Positions 51,481 through 64,000 of a stretch of DNA of 64,000 bases are shown here, one piece after another. Under the pieces are notes generated by a model. It was not told where the DNA came from and made no database searches. It worked only from the letters and a program-made list of their open reading frames with translations. A program made the translations under genes and the position numbers. Source of the stretch: Oxyruncus cristatus (taxonomy: Eukaryota > Chordata > Aves > Passeriformes > Cotingidae); assembly GCA_013399855.1 (NCBI GenBank), contig VXAY01012532.1, forward strand, positions 1,382,815 to 1,446,814. The letters run 5' to 3'. Each line of letters starts with the position of its first letter. Position 1 is the first letter of the stretch.

Positions 51481-54400
51481 TAATCAATACTTCATCCAAC
51501 CCCACAACCTGCAGATTGCAAACACACACAAAATTCATCTCTCCATGCTTTTCAACAACAATAAAATTAGTAATAAATATAGTACTAAGTCTTCAGAGAG
51601 AAAAAAGAAGCAGAACTGATGCAGACTATTGTGTTATTAGAAGCTAAATAATGAAACTTAGGAATTCTACAAACAGTAGTCTGTGACACTTTAGGGTATT
51701 TTTTAGTTTCTTTTTGTTTTTACAAAACTTCAAAATTCAAAGACTTTAAAGTCATCATTCAGTCCTCAAAGCACAAAAATGAAACTCCACCACAGTAAAA
51801 ACATGTTGGCATATATTCTGTTTTAATTTTTCAAAGTAGTTTTTTTTCTCTTATATCCCACATAGAAAATAATGGAAGATTTTATTAATATGAAAACATA
51901 TATTGAGGTCTTTTTCTGTAAGTAAAGTTTTAAAAAAAATGTTTATTTTCTGATTTTATCTGATTAAAATCTCTTTCATTAAATTGTTGTAATTCTTTAT
52001 GTCCCACCTCTCAGTTTTGACACATACATAAGGAATAAGATGAATGTAAGTATTCAATTATAGGGTGCTGCAAAACTGTTTTCATGCACATAATAATGAG
52101 GCCCAAGACTGTAAAGACAGCTACAACCTTCATTTTATAATATATAAATTTGCACTCATTTTCAGGGAAGGGGAGTTGGAGTATTAACTTTTGGTCTGTT
52201 TTGGCAACATGTATATTCCAATTTGGTGACTTCATTATAAAGATTTATCATACGCAAGCAGAAAATTAATTGAATTTCTTCCAAGATGGATATTTGCTTG
52301 AACAGCTGGAAATCTATTCCTCACTTCCCACCTCCCTCCCAGCCATTTAAAAAAAAAAATATTTTCAAATTGTCACATAATTTAAAGTATAAAATGTATG
52401 CTGTTGAACTATATGTCAGCCTAGATCTAGGATGCAATTTTTCTAAAACTAGGAAAGCTGCTATCTTTCATAGCATTTTTGCCTGTTATAGTTCCCAGTT
52501 CATATCTGGTTGTTTCCACAAAGTACATTGAAGATTTTTAAATCCACGTCTACTAAAATTCGTAGTTAAAAATATGAAGATATATTTAAATATCAAGTGA
52601 ACATACAGTTACATGCTTAACTGACATATTGCAACTAGTACTATTTCCTTGAGGTCCCAAAGTATGGAAAAACACTAAGCACAGGCCACACTGTGATGCT
52701 CAGAACTTCACAAAATACTTATAGTTATTCATGTGCTTAAATGTTTATTTGGATTACTCATTAAATTTGGTGGAGTATTTTTTAAAATTTGAAAGAGAAA
52801 TAAGACATTTCTTATAAGAATGAGGGGGGAAAGGATCAGTTCAGCACAACCTTTTTGGATAAAAACAATCAGAAATTAAAAAATGCCTAGTAGTTCAATT
52901 TAGGAGTAGTTCCAGTAGGGAAGATAAAGAGAAAAAATGGAGACATGATGGACAGAGACTTTTTAAGTAAAGAAAGAATAATACCCAACTAAATTTATTC
53001 TAGTGGTTCAGGTGGTAAAGGGAAGGAATCTTCTTATTTATTCATCTTATTTAACTATAGTTGAGCCATTTGAAAATTTAAAACAAACACACAAAAAAAG
53101 GAGACACTTCAAAGTCTGATTCACCCCACCTTGGTATCTGAAGCAGATGTGATGAATATTGATCTAGAAGGTCTTATTGACAATGGGCAGTTCTAGGAAA
53201 TGTAGAAAAATTACTCAAAATTAAATGCTTACTTAGTTGACATCTTTAGCTAAATTAAATAAATCGGCCTTCAGTGTAATTATATGGTTCCTTAGGAGGA
53301 AAGGCATCTCTATATTGAAAAGTAAATGTTTGAAATGGAAGGAGGAAAGAAGTGGACATCTTTCTGAAAAGTGTCACATTGACTGAAAATAAATAATTTA
53401 AGGAAACTATAAACAAACAATTAAACAAGGAGAAATTATGACATTATTTTCAATATAAGAATGTGTTTGTTTTGAAAGACATGTAAGATTTGGTTAGGTT
53501 TTTTTCTTTTCTTCTTTTCCTTTTTTCTTTTTTTTTTTTACGAGAAAAGGTTTTAATGAATATGCCATCAAATCGCATCAAATAAAAGAATACAAAAAAA
53601 CCCCGAGCAGTAAAGTTCTCTTTCACATAAGACTTTTTCATAGTGAGCATCTCCCTGCCCCTGGGCAATTTTTTTCAGATCCCTCTTCACTATTCTTGTA
53701 AGTTGCAGAAAACGGAGAAAGTGCTAGGAAGAAGACATATCTTGTTCATAATCATTATAAAAGGAAGTTGTGTAGTTTCCCTCTTTCTCTGAGCTATTTT
53801 ACCTGCAAGACCACAGATAGCTCATGAGAATAATTTTTCTTGTACCACTCAATCCTTTACTTCCAGCTAACTTTTGTTGCCCCGTCACATTTATCTCCAA
53901 AATACTCTTCTTATTAATAAACAGAAAGATTCTGCCTACATTGTTTGCAGTCTGCTCCCTATGTATTTAGAAAGAGGAAAAACAGAAAATAAATTAAATC
54001 TATGACAATACTGACTATGTGAGGGAGATTACAGCAATTTTCTCATTAGGTTCATAAAAAAATAAGAGAGGCAATTATCTGCCCAATTCCATAGATAATC
54101 TTCTACAGAAATTGTAGAACTGGTACAAGCACTGAATCTTTCGTCATATGAAAGGAAGCAGTGTGCTGTTCATTTTAGCTTTAAAGTCTGCCTACAAGTC
54201 AGTAGGCAGATAAGTATTTCAGAATCTATGATTGAGATCTGCCCTTATAGCTTGCCTTTAAAAAATTACAGAATATAAAAATGAATTTCCTGTAAAAGAA
54301 CTGATGATCTCTTCTGAAAGAATCTCAAAGAGAGAGCCTCTTGCTTTTTCTACCAGTAATGTCTTCAATACTTTTGAAAACCACCACTAAAACCCCTTCA

Positions 54401-55299
54401 AAACAAGGCTATGAGTGAAAAAAAAATGGGAAAGGATACTAACAACATTTCAAATGCTTCATTTTTTTATGATGTAGTCTTTTATTACTTAAAAATGAAG
54501 GCAGGTGAATGGAAATAATACTGGATTTACCAAATGTCAGCATGCTTTTAAGGAAATCTGTCTCGGCTCCTTAGCCACTGTGTTTCAGATGTGTATAGCT
54601 GCAGAACCCTTGCTTTGCTTTCAGCCAGCAAACACAGCAACACAGTATATAAAAATTACCCAATCTCCCCTAGGGGGAACCATCTTCAGACTAGGTCATT
54701 ATCCTCTGGTATGGAAAAACTGCTTATCAGTACAGACATCGGACACCGTAGGAGAGGGTACAGATGCATTCATCTGAATATCAAACTCATTTCTCCATTT
54801 GAAGCAAATGAATCTTAGGAAATGTGGCACATATGTAAGTGCTAAAAAGGCAGAAAATCAGCACCATCAGGAATAGTTCCCTGTGCATCCTGTGGAGAAG
54901 CCTTGTGGGAGAAAGTAAAAATTTGTCTTCTCATGAAAAACCTTAGAGCTGAGATGATGCAGTCCAGACCAACTAAACCACTCTAGACATTACAGGTTGG
55001 AAACTGGCTTATGTGCTCTGCATTAAAATCCAGACACAAAAGTAAACCAGCTTTATTCCATGATACATATAAAAGCAGAGATTGTTTCAGAAATCAGTTG
55101 AAGGATTGTGAAATGACAAGCCTCAGTAATTTCTATTGCAATGACATTAACCCTCAGGTGTTTTAGTTCTTCATTTAAATGAAAACCCTTCTCAACAACA
55201 TATTTATGAAACATAGTAGAACAGAGATCAGTCCTGAAATCAGAACCCAGTGTTTGGGAGAGGATTGATAGCTGCTTACTCTGAAGGAATAAATGCAGT
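51481..55299. other. No gene seen
   Basis: AT-rich unassigned sequence. T-rich and pyrimidine runs lie near 51841-51850 and 53500-53540. No domain or RNA gene was recognised. Confidence 0.5.
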
Positions 55300-55708
55300 C
55301 ACCATTCCCACAAGCAGGCAGGTGTTCATCCATCTCAGAGACAGCAGGGCTCCATCACACAAAATGGTGGCATAAGAAGACAGATGCCATCACTGCCCCA
55401 CTTCCTTCTTCTTCCTGAAGGTTTTTATCTGAGCGTGATGACATGCGGTCTGGAACATCCCTTTCGTCAGCTGGGGTCAGCTGTCCCTGACAGCCATCAG
55501 CTGTGGGCTGTGTTCCTTCTGCAACCCCTGCCTCCTTGCTGGTGGGGTGGTTGGCGGTGGGGGCGGGCAGAAAAGGCCTTGACACTCTGTGAGCACTGCT
55601 CAGCAACATCTCTGTGCCATCAAAACTGTGATCACCACAAACCAAAAACACAGCCCCATACTATCTACTATGGAGATAATCAACTCTACTCCTGCCATAA
55701 CCATCACA
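55300..55708 (-). mobile_element. ERVL-like LTR, partial
   Basis: Collinear with the reverse complement of the common avian ERVL-type LTR: CAGGCAGGTGTTCATCCATC, AGCAGGGCTCCATCACACAA, ATGCCATCACTGCCCCACTT, CTGAGCGTGATGACATGCGG, GAACATCCCTTTCGTCAGCT, GGGGTCAGCTGTCC, GCAGAAAAGGCCTTGACACT, GCACTGCTCAGCAACATC, CACAGCCCCATACTATCTAC and finally CCATCACA. The LTR 5' end (minus strand TGTGATGG) is at 55708. The U5 end is missing beyond 55300. Open frames inside it are LTR sequence and not genes. Confidence 0.8.
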
Positions 55709-55772
55709 ACAGTGCACAAAGACAGAGTCTCATTTAAAGGATAATGCGTTAGACAAATTTAAAAACAATGTT

Positions 55773-55792
55773 TACACACACACACACACACA
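55773..55792 (+). repeat. Microsatellite (AC)n
   Basis: About ten uninterrupted AC units, 65 bases beyond the 5' end of the adjacent LTR. Confidence 0.85.
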
Positions 55793-56317
55793 TATGTCTT
55801 GACAACATGAAAGACAATTATTATTTCTTTATTATGCTAAGGGTATGTATTTTAAGTCATGGAGTACCCAGCCTCAGTAAATTTTAATCCTTTTTTTTAA
55901 ATAATGACTGACTTCATTAAACACCCAGAAAAATTGCACGGAAAATCACATCATAATTATCTTTGAGAATTGTAAAACCAGATAAAATTTCTAAGCAAAC
56001 AAACTACACCCCAATCATAAGAAATAAGAGGAGATAAAGAGAGGGCACAGGCAGTTACCTCATGAACTACTTTAATCAGTTATGATTTTATCCTCTGTGA
56101 CCAGTTCTCTAAGCTGTATTGTTCCCCCTCAGGTTTATTCAAGCAACCTAGTTTCTTAGAATGTGAATACCACAACAGGGAGCATTTTGTAATCATTGCT
56201 TACAATTGAAAATACTATTGAAAAGTTTTGGTTTGTTGTTTCATGTGTTCATTAGGAGTTCATCATTCTGCTTTCAAGTTCTGCCTCCTTTTCTTCTTGT
56301 ACCTAACCAGCACGACT

Positions 56318-56342
56318 AAACAAAACAAAACAAAACAAAAAA
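56318..56342 (+). repeat. Pentanucleotide array (CAAAA)n
   Basis: Four CAAAA units and a partial one. No element tail was identified beside it. Confidence 0.8.
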
Positions 56343-58510
56343 TATTGATTTGACTCTCACTACTGAGTCTCTTATCCATTCTTTTTTCACTTGAATCATT
56401 GAAATGTATTTATAACCCGCATATAAGAAATTCAGTTTATATTAAAGTTGATTTTCAAGTTGCATAATTTGAAAAAAATTGTAAATCTACACACCTAAAA
56501 AATAAATTGCATATTTGAACAAAGCTTTCAGGGAATACTGAATAAGCAATGGATATTCAGCCTCTCAGCCTCACTCTACTCCTTAAAATCAGCAGACTTG
56601 CGGACAAAAAGATTGTATCCAGTTAGGAGGTAAGGTACAAGTGGTTACAGAAACTTCCCTCACATTCCCAGGCACTAGAGAAGCAACATCCTTCCTTCTC
56701 TGGTGTCCTACTTCATGTGGAGTATTAAAGAAGTGAGTGACCTAGTTACTCTTCACTTCCCTACAATGCAGCTAAGTCAGTAAATTCCTTCCTCCCTCTT
56801 TACAGATACATGACCATGCTCCATGTTCTGCTGGGATGGCCCAAGGAGGCACAAGATATGTGAATTTTGTTGTGGGGACCAAAAACATTTCTGAGATTAG
56901 TCATCACCTAGACTCTATGTTATTTTCACTCCTGTTTCTTGGCAACTGAATATTATTTAGAATGTCTAGCCTTTCCCTGCTAAAGGTTTGTCAGGTCAAA
57001 GTTCAGTCTATGCGTGTTTTCACTCTAATATGCACAAGAACTATATTATAAAAAAAAAAAAATCTTCCAAGTGTCATTTGAAAGTGCTCTTCAATGTGTT
57101 ACATCAGTCTGTAAAGTATTCCACAGAACGGAAACAGTAAGTAGTGAACAGAAGATACAGAATTTGTTAATATACCTGAAATTGAAGGGGGGAAACTTAA
57201 TAAAGATGAAATGGAGTTTCCTTGTCAGCTTGAGGTAGAATAAGAATTTTAATATCTTACATTAGCCTTAGTAGAGTAACTTCCCAGTTTCCCAGGGAAC
57301 CTCATGTAAAATTGGTTTTAATAAAAAATATCAGAATTGCAGATTAAATGAATTTTCTAAAAGGGCAATGACAGATGGTATTGGCAATCAAAAATTATAA
57401 TTCACCCATTATGTTTTCCAAGTTGATAAATATTTTTATGTACTTAAAAATATTAATTATTGTCCACAATATTTTTAATTACTAGCTATTTTTAGAAGCT
57501 AAGGAATAAGTCAGAATGTATCATATATAAAGGCATTATTTTCTCATTTTAGTATAGGCGTTTGAGGTATGCAGTTTATATTGTTGACACAGGCACTAGG
57601 AATGTACTAAAAGTTCAGAACACACAAAAGATGGTATCACTAACACGATGAGTTCAGCAGGGGAAGTACTTACGGTGTAACATGAGCTGCCTTGTCAACT
57701 GGCATTTCTGTGCAGTTTTCCAGGACATGGATATGAATGAAAGTCATGTAGGGACAAGGAATACTTTGGGGTAGTCTATCGATTCTTTCTGCTGTTTGAC
57801 AAGAAGGTAAAAAGGGAGAAAAACTAGTGTTGAGGCCAGTCTTTTGGAAAACAGCTGAAGTAACAGATTTTACACTTTGTGGTGGAAGTTTGCATTAATT
57901 TTAAGCCCTGAAAATCTGAGCTGACTGCATCCTCCATGTTATGAAACTGCACTTCAGAAATAAAAAACAAGAGAGAGTATGTTTACCATTGTCTCTCAGC
58001 AGGATTGACTAATGTCTAAACACTGCTATTCCAGTGGTGTCACATTAAAACTGCAGGCTCTTGTCTTCTGCAGGAGCAAGAAAGGATTTTTCTGTCTTTA
58101 TTTCTCTAGAAGGGAATACACAAACATAATCACATTATCAAAATTCACCTGTGACATGATAGTCTTGTCTCTCTAGACTCTCTAGACAGGAACACATCAC
58201 ATTTCTGCTTTGAATAGCCTTCTCCTGGATCCAAAATATCTCCGATGAATGCTGAGAGAGTCTAGGGACTATCTACTCTTTGGGGTAAAACAGCATTCTG
58301 GACAATTTTTGTTTCAGTATCAGTTTTTTATATAAGGTGGAAATAATACTTATTAGGCTTCTGAGTGACTGATATCATAGTCAAGCAATTCTACTTTTTT
58401 CTGTTTTGTTTTGTTCGAAGTCCTACCAATTTCTTTTTCTCACTCTTCATAAGGCCATTATGTATTGGCGTATGATCTTATTGTGGTTTAGGAATGGCAT
58501 TCCTTAACTT

Positions 58511-58935
58511 GGTGTTCCCACCAAAACCCTCAAGACCATGTGCCACTCACTCACTCACTCACTCACTCACTCACTCACTCACTCACTCACTCACTCACTC
58601 ACTCACTCACTCACTCACCCACCCTGCAGCAGGACCGAGAGGAGAATTGGAGGCACAGAAGGTAAAGATCATGGGTTGAGAAAAGAACGATTTCCTGGAA
58701 ACAGGAACGAGATGAGAAACAAACAGTAACCACAACAATATTAATAACAAAATGTACACTGGAGGATTCCCACGTGAGTTCTCACCACTCAGAACAAGCA
58801 CTGCCTGGCCAAGAAGGACCCATCCCCCTTCCCACCCTGTGTATGGCGTGAGGGGGTATAGAATGTCCTCAGGGTTCTGGCCATGCCCTTCCTGGCTACT
58901 GCAAAAATTAACCCTGTTGAAGCTGGAACAGGACA
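58511..58935 (-). mobile_element. ERVL-like LTR carrying a CACT microsatellite
   Basis: The plus strand follows the reverse complement of the same LTR type as 55300-55708, but mostly covers other parts. It runs through the CACT array, GAGAGGAGAATTGG, AAGATCATGGGTTGAGAAAA, then a gap relative to the family, then GTATAGAATGTCCTC and GGCTACTGCAAAAATTAACC, and ends ACAGGACA at 58935, where the LTR starts TGTCC on the minus strand. The U3 part is shortened by an internal deletion. The boundary at 58511 is approximate. Confidence 0.7.
58544..58618 (+). repeat. Tetranucleotide array (CACT)n, about 19 units
   Basis: 75 bases of perfect CACT repeats. They sit where related LTRs carry a short CTCACTCACTC motif near the U5 end (compare CTGCTCACTCACTCC at 62150-62164). 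The array reads in frame as a Thr-His-Ser-Leu repeat, which has no functional meaning here. Confidence 0.95.
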
Positions 58936-61900
58936 GATCTGCACTTCATTTTATTTAAGTTATTATTAATTACAATGAAGAAAGAAGGAGCAGGTATAGG
59001 GATAACACCCCTCTCAAATATGTAATATTTGGATGACTGTCTTGCTTTTGTAGTTCAATTTCTCTGTTAGAAAAAAAAAAAATTAGGGAGAAAATAAATA
59101 ACTTCCAAGGTAAAAGTCAGCTGAAGATCAAACAGTCTTAAGAAAATGCAGTAATGTGACTTATTACTTGAGTCAATCTCTAGAACTATTGACTGTTGGC
59201 TTCTACTTTTATTAAAACCTTTTTCAGAGGGCAGGTGAAACACTTGCTTAAATGGCTTGAAAACTTGAGTAAAAAGATCTAATAATATTGAAAATATTGA
59301 AGAGAAAATCACTCAAGCTAAAGCAAAATGCTTTGTCAAACAATTCTGTCAGGAATTAAGAAACTGCTTTTAAATATTTTCATATATATATTTATGATTT
59401 AAAAAAGGATGGGTTGTGAACATTAATTGTACTAGACTAACTGATAGGTTCCATGTCTGGGTAGTAAAAATACACATCAGATTCATGCAGTAATTTTGTA
59501 TGCTTTTGGTATTGAACTAACAATTGGTCTGTAAAAAAATAGAGATTTCAGTAGGAGTCTTGGATAAATAGGCTATCCTGCAAAAATCTGCTTCCAATAT
59601 TAAATATCTGTGGTAAAGTTTTAATAACTTCCTTTGTTGATGAAAGCTTCAAATTTTCTGCATTTACTGAAAATTTAAGTATTCTAAACTGCATTACAGT
59701 CCTCTGTTGTAAAGTTCTCAATTCTGTTTGGAAAAAGCATCTTTTATCTAATGAATCTTTAACCTCAATTTCTTTTGTTGGTAAGGAGTTTCTTCCACAG
59801 TACGGTGAAGGTAGAGTGAAGAGGTCTTACTGACACTAATAAAAACTGAGTTGAGATCCTATTTCTGATTTTTTCCCCTCATCCTTTGGTCTTTTTTAGT
59901 GCTTTATCTTCCTTTTTCCAGATAGTCAATGACTCTAAACTTTTTTTTTTAATGTGAGATACTACAAGACAAAACCCATTGCTGTAGTACTTCAAAACAA
60001 ATTTACTGATGATACTTAAATGGGGGTTATTCTGACCTCAGAATCTAAAACTAATCTGCTAATATTACACATATATCCTCTTTGTTAGAAGAGACTCAAA
60101 CTTTCTCATTAATTCTTTTCCAAAAGTCCAGGAGGAAGACCTGAAGGGACAAGAAAATTTTAACTTTAACACAGTCTTTTCACCTGTCTTTGTACAGAAA
60201 TTGCAACACTTTTGTTTTAAAAAATACAAAGGATAATACCAATAAGATTCTGCAGAAATACATGTAATATATGTAGAAGAATTTAAAAACATCTACCCTT
60301 GGCTGAGTTTAAAGTCTGATCTAGTGAGATAGTTTTATGTTGCAATTTATGGAGTTCTGGGCTGATGTGTCCTTTTAAAATTGAGATTTTGCTAATATTA
60401 GTATTGAAACCTTAATTTTGTTTTAAATTAAGTAAATTGAGTTTCCCAGCAGATGCAAATGTGTGCCTTCTCAGCACAAATGAACATTGTACACTGAGGA
60501 TCTGGCCTTAGTAGAGGCAATATACAGATTAAATAAAAGATTACCTTAGCTATAATTTTTGCTATAACAGCAGATTCTCTAAAAAGTAACAGAAAGTTTG
60601 CATAGCTAGCCATAATTGCTAAAAATTTTCTAGTCACTAGAATGGTACTTGAAAAAGTCAGAAGGACATTTTGCAGTATATTTTATCCTCTTCTGGTGGG
60701 AGCAACTTTTTTTTAACAAGCCTTATCTAAAAAATGTCATTAAAATTACTTTTTAGACCAGATTTAAAGTAGTCCTCTTCAATGATATAGGTTGGGAAGC
60801 AAGGGGATTGTGAAGAGAACTACTATTAAGAGAATTTAGTCATCCTGGAATGTCTGTTTAATGTTTGTGCTTTTAATAAAAAAAAAAAACAGCAAGATTT
60901 TATAAGATTTATCAATACTGCTGGCTAATAGGAAAGCCTTTGTTTCTCCATTCCTAACTGCAAGATGATCTGATGAGAAGGAATTCAAATCATTTCCTTT
61001 CTATAGTGATATTATCGTCATAAAACATATATCTTTACGAAATATTTTTTAAAGCTATAGTACTAGTTTCCTAATCATGATTTTTGCATTGTTTATGTGA
61101 AGTATATAAAATAATTATCAGTTATTATCCAAAATAAAGGAAGATAATTTTCCACTTAATTTGATTCACAACTGCAAACCTTGAAAAAAATTAAAATATT
61201 AAAATATAAAATTCCATGAAGAGAGACACCTGATGTGGAAGGAGGCTCATTGGGTAGAGTAGGAATGGGGAGAGACCATCTTCATATAGAAAGTCAACAA
61301 TCAATTCTGGTTTGTCTACCAGGTCATCTCAGAGATGATATCAGGTGTCATTAAACTCCAATAAAAGGGAAAATATATATTTCGGTCAGAATATCCATTC
61401 TGTGTCATGAACAAAGCAGAAGCAAAAATGTTTTGGGAAGTAATATTACTCCTGACTGGTTTCTTTTGTGTTTGCAGTGGGATGGCTCTTCGTTGACCTG
61501 AGATGAGCCAGGAATTCTCTGACAGTCAGTTCATACAGTGGGGACCGTGCCTGGGCCCAAAAGTTCCCTCCAAGAATTTTCAGAAAGTAACTTATTATTT
61601 CTAGATATTCCCCAAACATTTTCTTTTACTTTAAAAGGGTTGTTTTTCAAGGATTTTGGCACATTATGAAAAATATTTGCTGGGACTCTATATCTTAACA
61701 CTTTTTAAGTGTAGATGTATATGCACTCTGAGAGATATTACAGCCACCCTGCCCTGTTTACCCAATTAATTTAGAAACTACTTACCTTACAGTCATTTTA
61801 GCACATTAGCTAATTAATTTGCCATCAGATCTATTAAATTTATGACCTTTTGTAGTTTGTAGTTTCTTCTTTCTTTCAGTTCCATTGGTAGGTTTCCCAT

Positions 61901-62106
61901 ATTTTTTCCTACATTTATCCAAAGATTAAAAAAAAACTTGATTAAAATATGAGAATCTATTTAACTTTCAGATTTCCCTGGTTTTGCATTTCTCTTACTT
62001 TAAATTTTTTATAGATAAAAAACCCACAAAACAATCAAAGTTCTGTGGCTGTAGGACTCTCTGATCAGGTGTAAAGGAAATTTGGGCTTGTTAAACGCAG
62101 ATTAGG
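58936..62106. other. No gene seen
   Basis: AT-rich unassigned sequence with short A or T runs (59070-59082, 59941-59950, 60879-60891). No gene or transposable element was recognised. Confidence 0.5.
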
Positions 62107-62632
62107 CTGCAGTGGGTTGACCCTGGCTGTCAGCCAAGATACCCCCAGCTGCTCACTCACTCCATCTCCCCTAGTGGAATGGGAATAGGAAGACAAAAGT
62201 GAGAAAATGCATTGGTCAAGATAAAGGTCACCTTTAGTAGATGAAGGAAAGAAAAGGAAAAAAATACCGAAGTGAAGCAAAGGAAGTTACTCACCATCTC
62301 CCAGAGGCAGACTAGTGCCCAGCCAGTCTCTACACAGTGCCCACCTTGGAAAATAACCCCTCTCCTTCCTCCTCTACCCCAGTTTTTGTTGCTGATTTAT
62401 GATGCTGTATGCTATTGGAATATTCCTCCTGCCAGTTTGGTCCAGCTATTCCAGCAGTGTCCCCCTCCAATCTCTTGTCCATCCTTCAGCCTATTCACTA
62501 GGACAGGGACAGAGTGGGAAAAAGAGAAGGCTTTGATGCTGCTCAATAACTGTTGAGCACTAGTTATCAACCCTCTTTCAGTCACAAATCCAAAACAGTA
62601 CCATTCTTCACAACCTTGTGAAGAAAATCAGC
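62107..62632 (-). mobile_element. ERVL-like LTR, older copy
   Basis: Reverse-complement LTR beginning (on plus) CTGCAGTGGGTTGACCCTGG and AGCTGCTCACTCACTCCATC, continuing through AAAGTGAGAAAATGCATTGG, CAGCCTATTCACTAGGACAG, AGAAGGCTTTGATGCTGCTC and CACAAATCCAAAACAGTACC. The order equals that of the LTRs at 55300 and 58511, although divergence is larger and the last part near 62620 is disturbed. Together the three copies cover the whole LTR, which supports the common identity. Confidence 0.68.
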
Positions 62633-64000
62633 AGCCAGTGGACTACCCCGGGTTCATTCAGCTGAGTGCATTGCTCTTCACCCTGTTTACATATCAAACA
62701 ATACTGACCTGACCAGCAGAGAAAACAGATTTACACATGATTTTCTGATGCTTTGGAAAAAAATACTGTAAAAGTCACTGATAAAGTTTGAACCTTTTTA
62801 GGAATAATACTGAACATAAAGGGAAGAGAGCTGTGGAGATGGTTAAATGCCAACAGATTGTCACTGACTATTTTTCCCACAAGCTTTACAAGTAGCTGAT
62901 TATATTGTACACAGTTGTACATTCTTTAAACAATATAATTGTGCAAGTAAATTTTGCTGTTTAGGCTACAGATGTTTCATTCAGTGTATGATCAGGGCTA
63001 ATAAAACATAATAATACTGAATAATTGGTCATGCCATAATTAGATTTGACTCAGCATACTTTTGTGTTTATAAATGGTCTACATAGAGATTAAGCTTTAT
63101 TCTCTTGAAAGAAATAGTTCAGATGATGAGGCAGGTGTTTTCTCTGATTTCATTACAATTCCTCTATTTTCAGATTTACTTTTTTTTCAGTTTGAGGGTC
63201 AATGAAGATCTTTCTAAGGACAGAGGAGACAGCAGCCAGGACTCATTCTTCCAGTCAAAAACTGAGGAGACCTGACAATTTCACTGTAACAATATGTATC
63301 TTGAGAGACACTGTAAAAATCAGGTGGGTAATACTTACTACAGCTGGTAGTTCTGGTGGATGGAAATTATTTTAACCATTCATTAAAGAGCAGTTTTAGC
63401 ACAGGAGACACTCACGTTCACTTACCTCGAGGTTAAATGCTGCTGTTTCTCATATGGAGCATTTCTTAAATCACAGGCTCTTAGACTCTGAGCTTTCTCT
63501 TGAGTTTGTGTTTGGAGTTTTGTGATTGTACAGGGCACTTTTGATTCAAAACTATTAATATGGTAGAACACAGTAAACAAAAACTATATCTGCTTTTAAA
63601 TTCTTTTCGTGTTTCAAATGAAGTGCTAGATATTACAAAAGACCCCATACATTGTAACTACATAATGCAGAAGGAGTTTTGCTTTTTCTTGACAATAGCA
63701 GAAAAGCAGAGGTCCTTCAGATCAGGTGCAAATGCAACCCCCTTTGAATTCTACACCCACAGGTTAAGAGTGAACTGTCCAGACTTCATGAAACGAATAT
63801 TACATTTTTAATACATGGAAAGATTCAAATTGCAACACCCACTGAATTGTATATCTGTAATGGCATGTTATGAGGAAAGAATGCATACCTTCTGAAAGGG
63901 ATATTACATTTTTAAACATATGGAGAAATTAAAAATCAGCAAGAACAACTCAAAATAAATGTTTAAAATTCTCTGAAATTATCAATTGCCCTTTTGAGGG
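62633..64000. other. No gene seen
   Basis: Unassigned AT-rich sequence to the window end. A pyrimidine-rich tract with AG at 63178-63190 resembles a splice acceptor, but no open exon with a matching donor follows. Confidence 0.5.

Larger units (their letters stand above)
55709..58510. other. No gene seen
   Basis: Unassigned AT-rich sequence. It contains a perfect MEF2-type decamer CTATTTTTAG near 57485 within a very AT-rich patch (57400-57560), and a direct 9-bp duplication TCTCTAGAC near 58170-58187. Confidence 0.45.

Noticed and set aside
53450..53668. Lys/Arg-rich frame near 53500 on the minus strand
   Set aside because: The basic stretch comes from a T/C-rich simple tract read on the other strand.
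55384..55737. 117-codon plus-strand frame
   Set aside because: It is the reverse complement of an ERVL-like LTR, which explains its content.
58494..58679. Frame encoding a Thr-His-Ser-Leu repeat
   Set aside because: It is a direct reading of the CACT array in an LTR; no promoter or flanking coding sequence supports it.

Overview
The window looks like a gene-poor stretch of a bird genome. It is AT-rich, broken by short N runs (a draft assembly), and carries two CR1 LINE copies whose 3' ends finish in the ATTCTRTG-type tail typical of archosaur CR1. Several long terminal repeats (LTRs) resemble avian ERVL-type families as I remember them. I found no host protein-coding gene, tRNA, rRNA or CRISPR array that I can defend. 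The many short open frames look like chance ORFs or lie inside repeats.

Layout. 1-12.6 kb: mostly unassigned sequence with a MIR-like fragment at the start and simple repeats near 2.5 and 5.6 kb. 12.68-13.13 kb: a decayed reverse transcriptase of a non-CR1 LINE, recognised from four collinear protein motifs. 20.03-22.0 kb: CR1 copy A on the minus strand, reduced to 5' UTR, ORF1 and the last part of ORF2 by a large internal deletion. 26.16-26.45 kb: a compact solo LTR (minus). 27.93-31.31 kb: CR1 copy B on the plus strand, with 5' region, ORF1 and the endonuclease part of ORF2, but with the catalytic core of the reverse transcriptase deleted; a second CR1 tail in the opposite direction lies in its 5' region. 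31.49-32.37 kb: an LTR (minus). 37.01-37.57 kb: an LTR (plus). 51.0-62.6 kb: four minus-strand LTR remnants of related avian ERVL-like type. One of them contains a 75-bp CACT array that seems to have expanded from a motif in the LTR itself.

Nothing here forms an operon or pathway. All recognisable coding capacity belongs to dead retroelements. The two CR1 copies share an odd structure: both keep the 5' end, which most CR1 insertions lose, but lack the middle. The remaining 50 kb or so is apparently unique sequence. Two intervals (39.4-39.65 and 47.33-47.56 kb) read like possible conserved non-coding elements, but only an alignment can show that.
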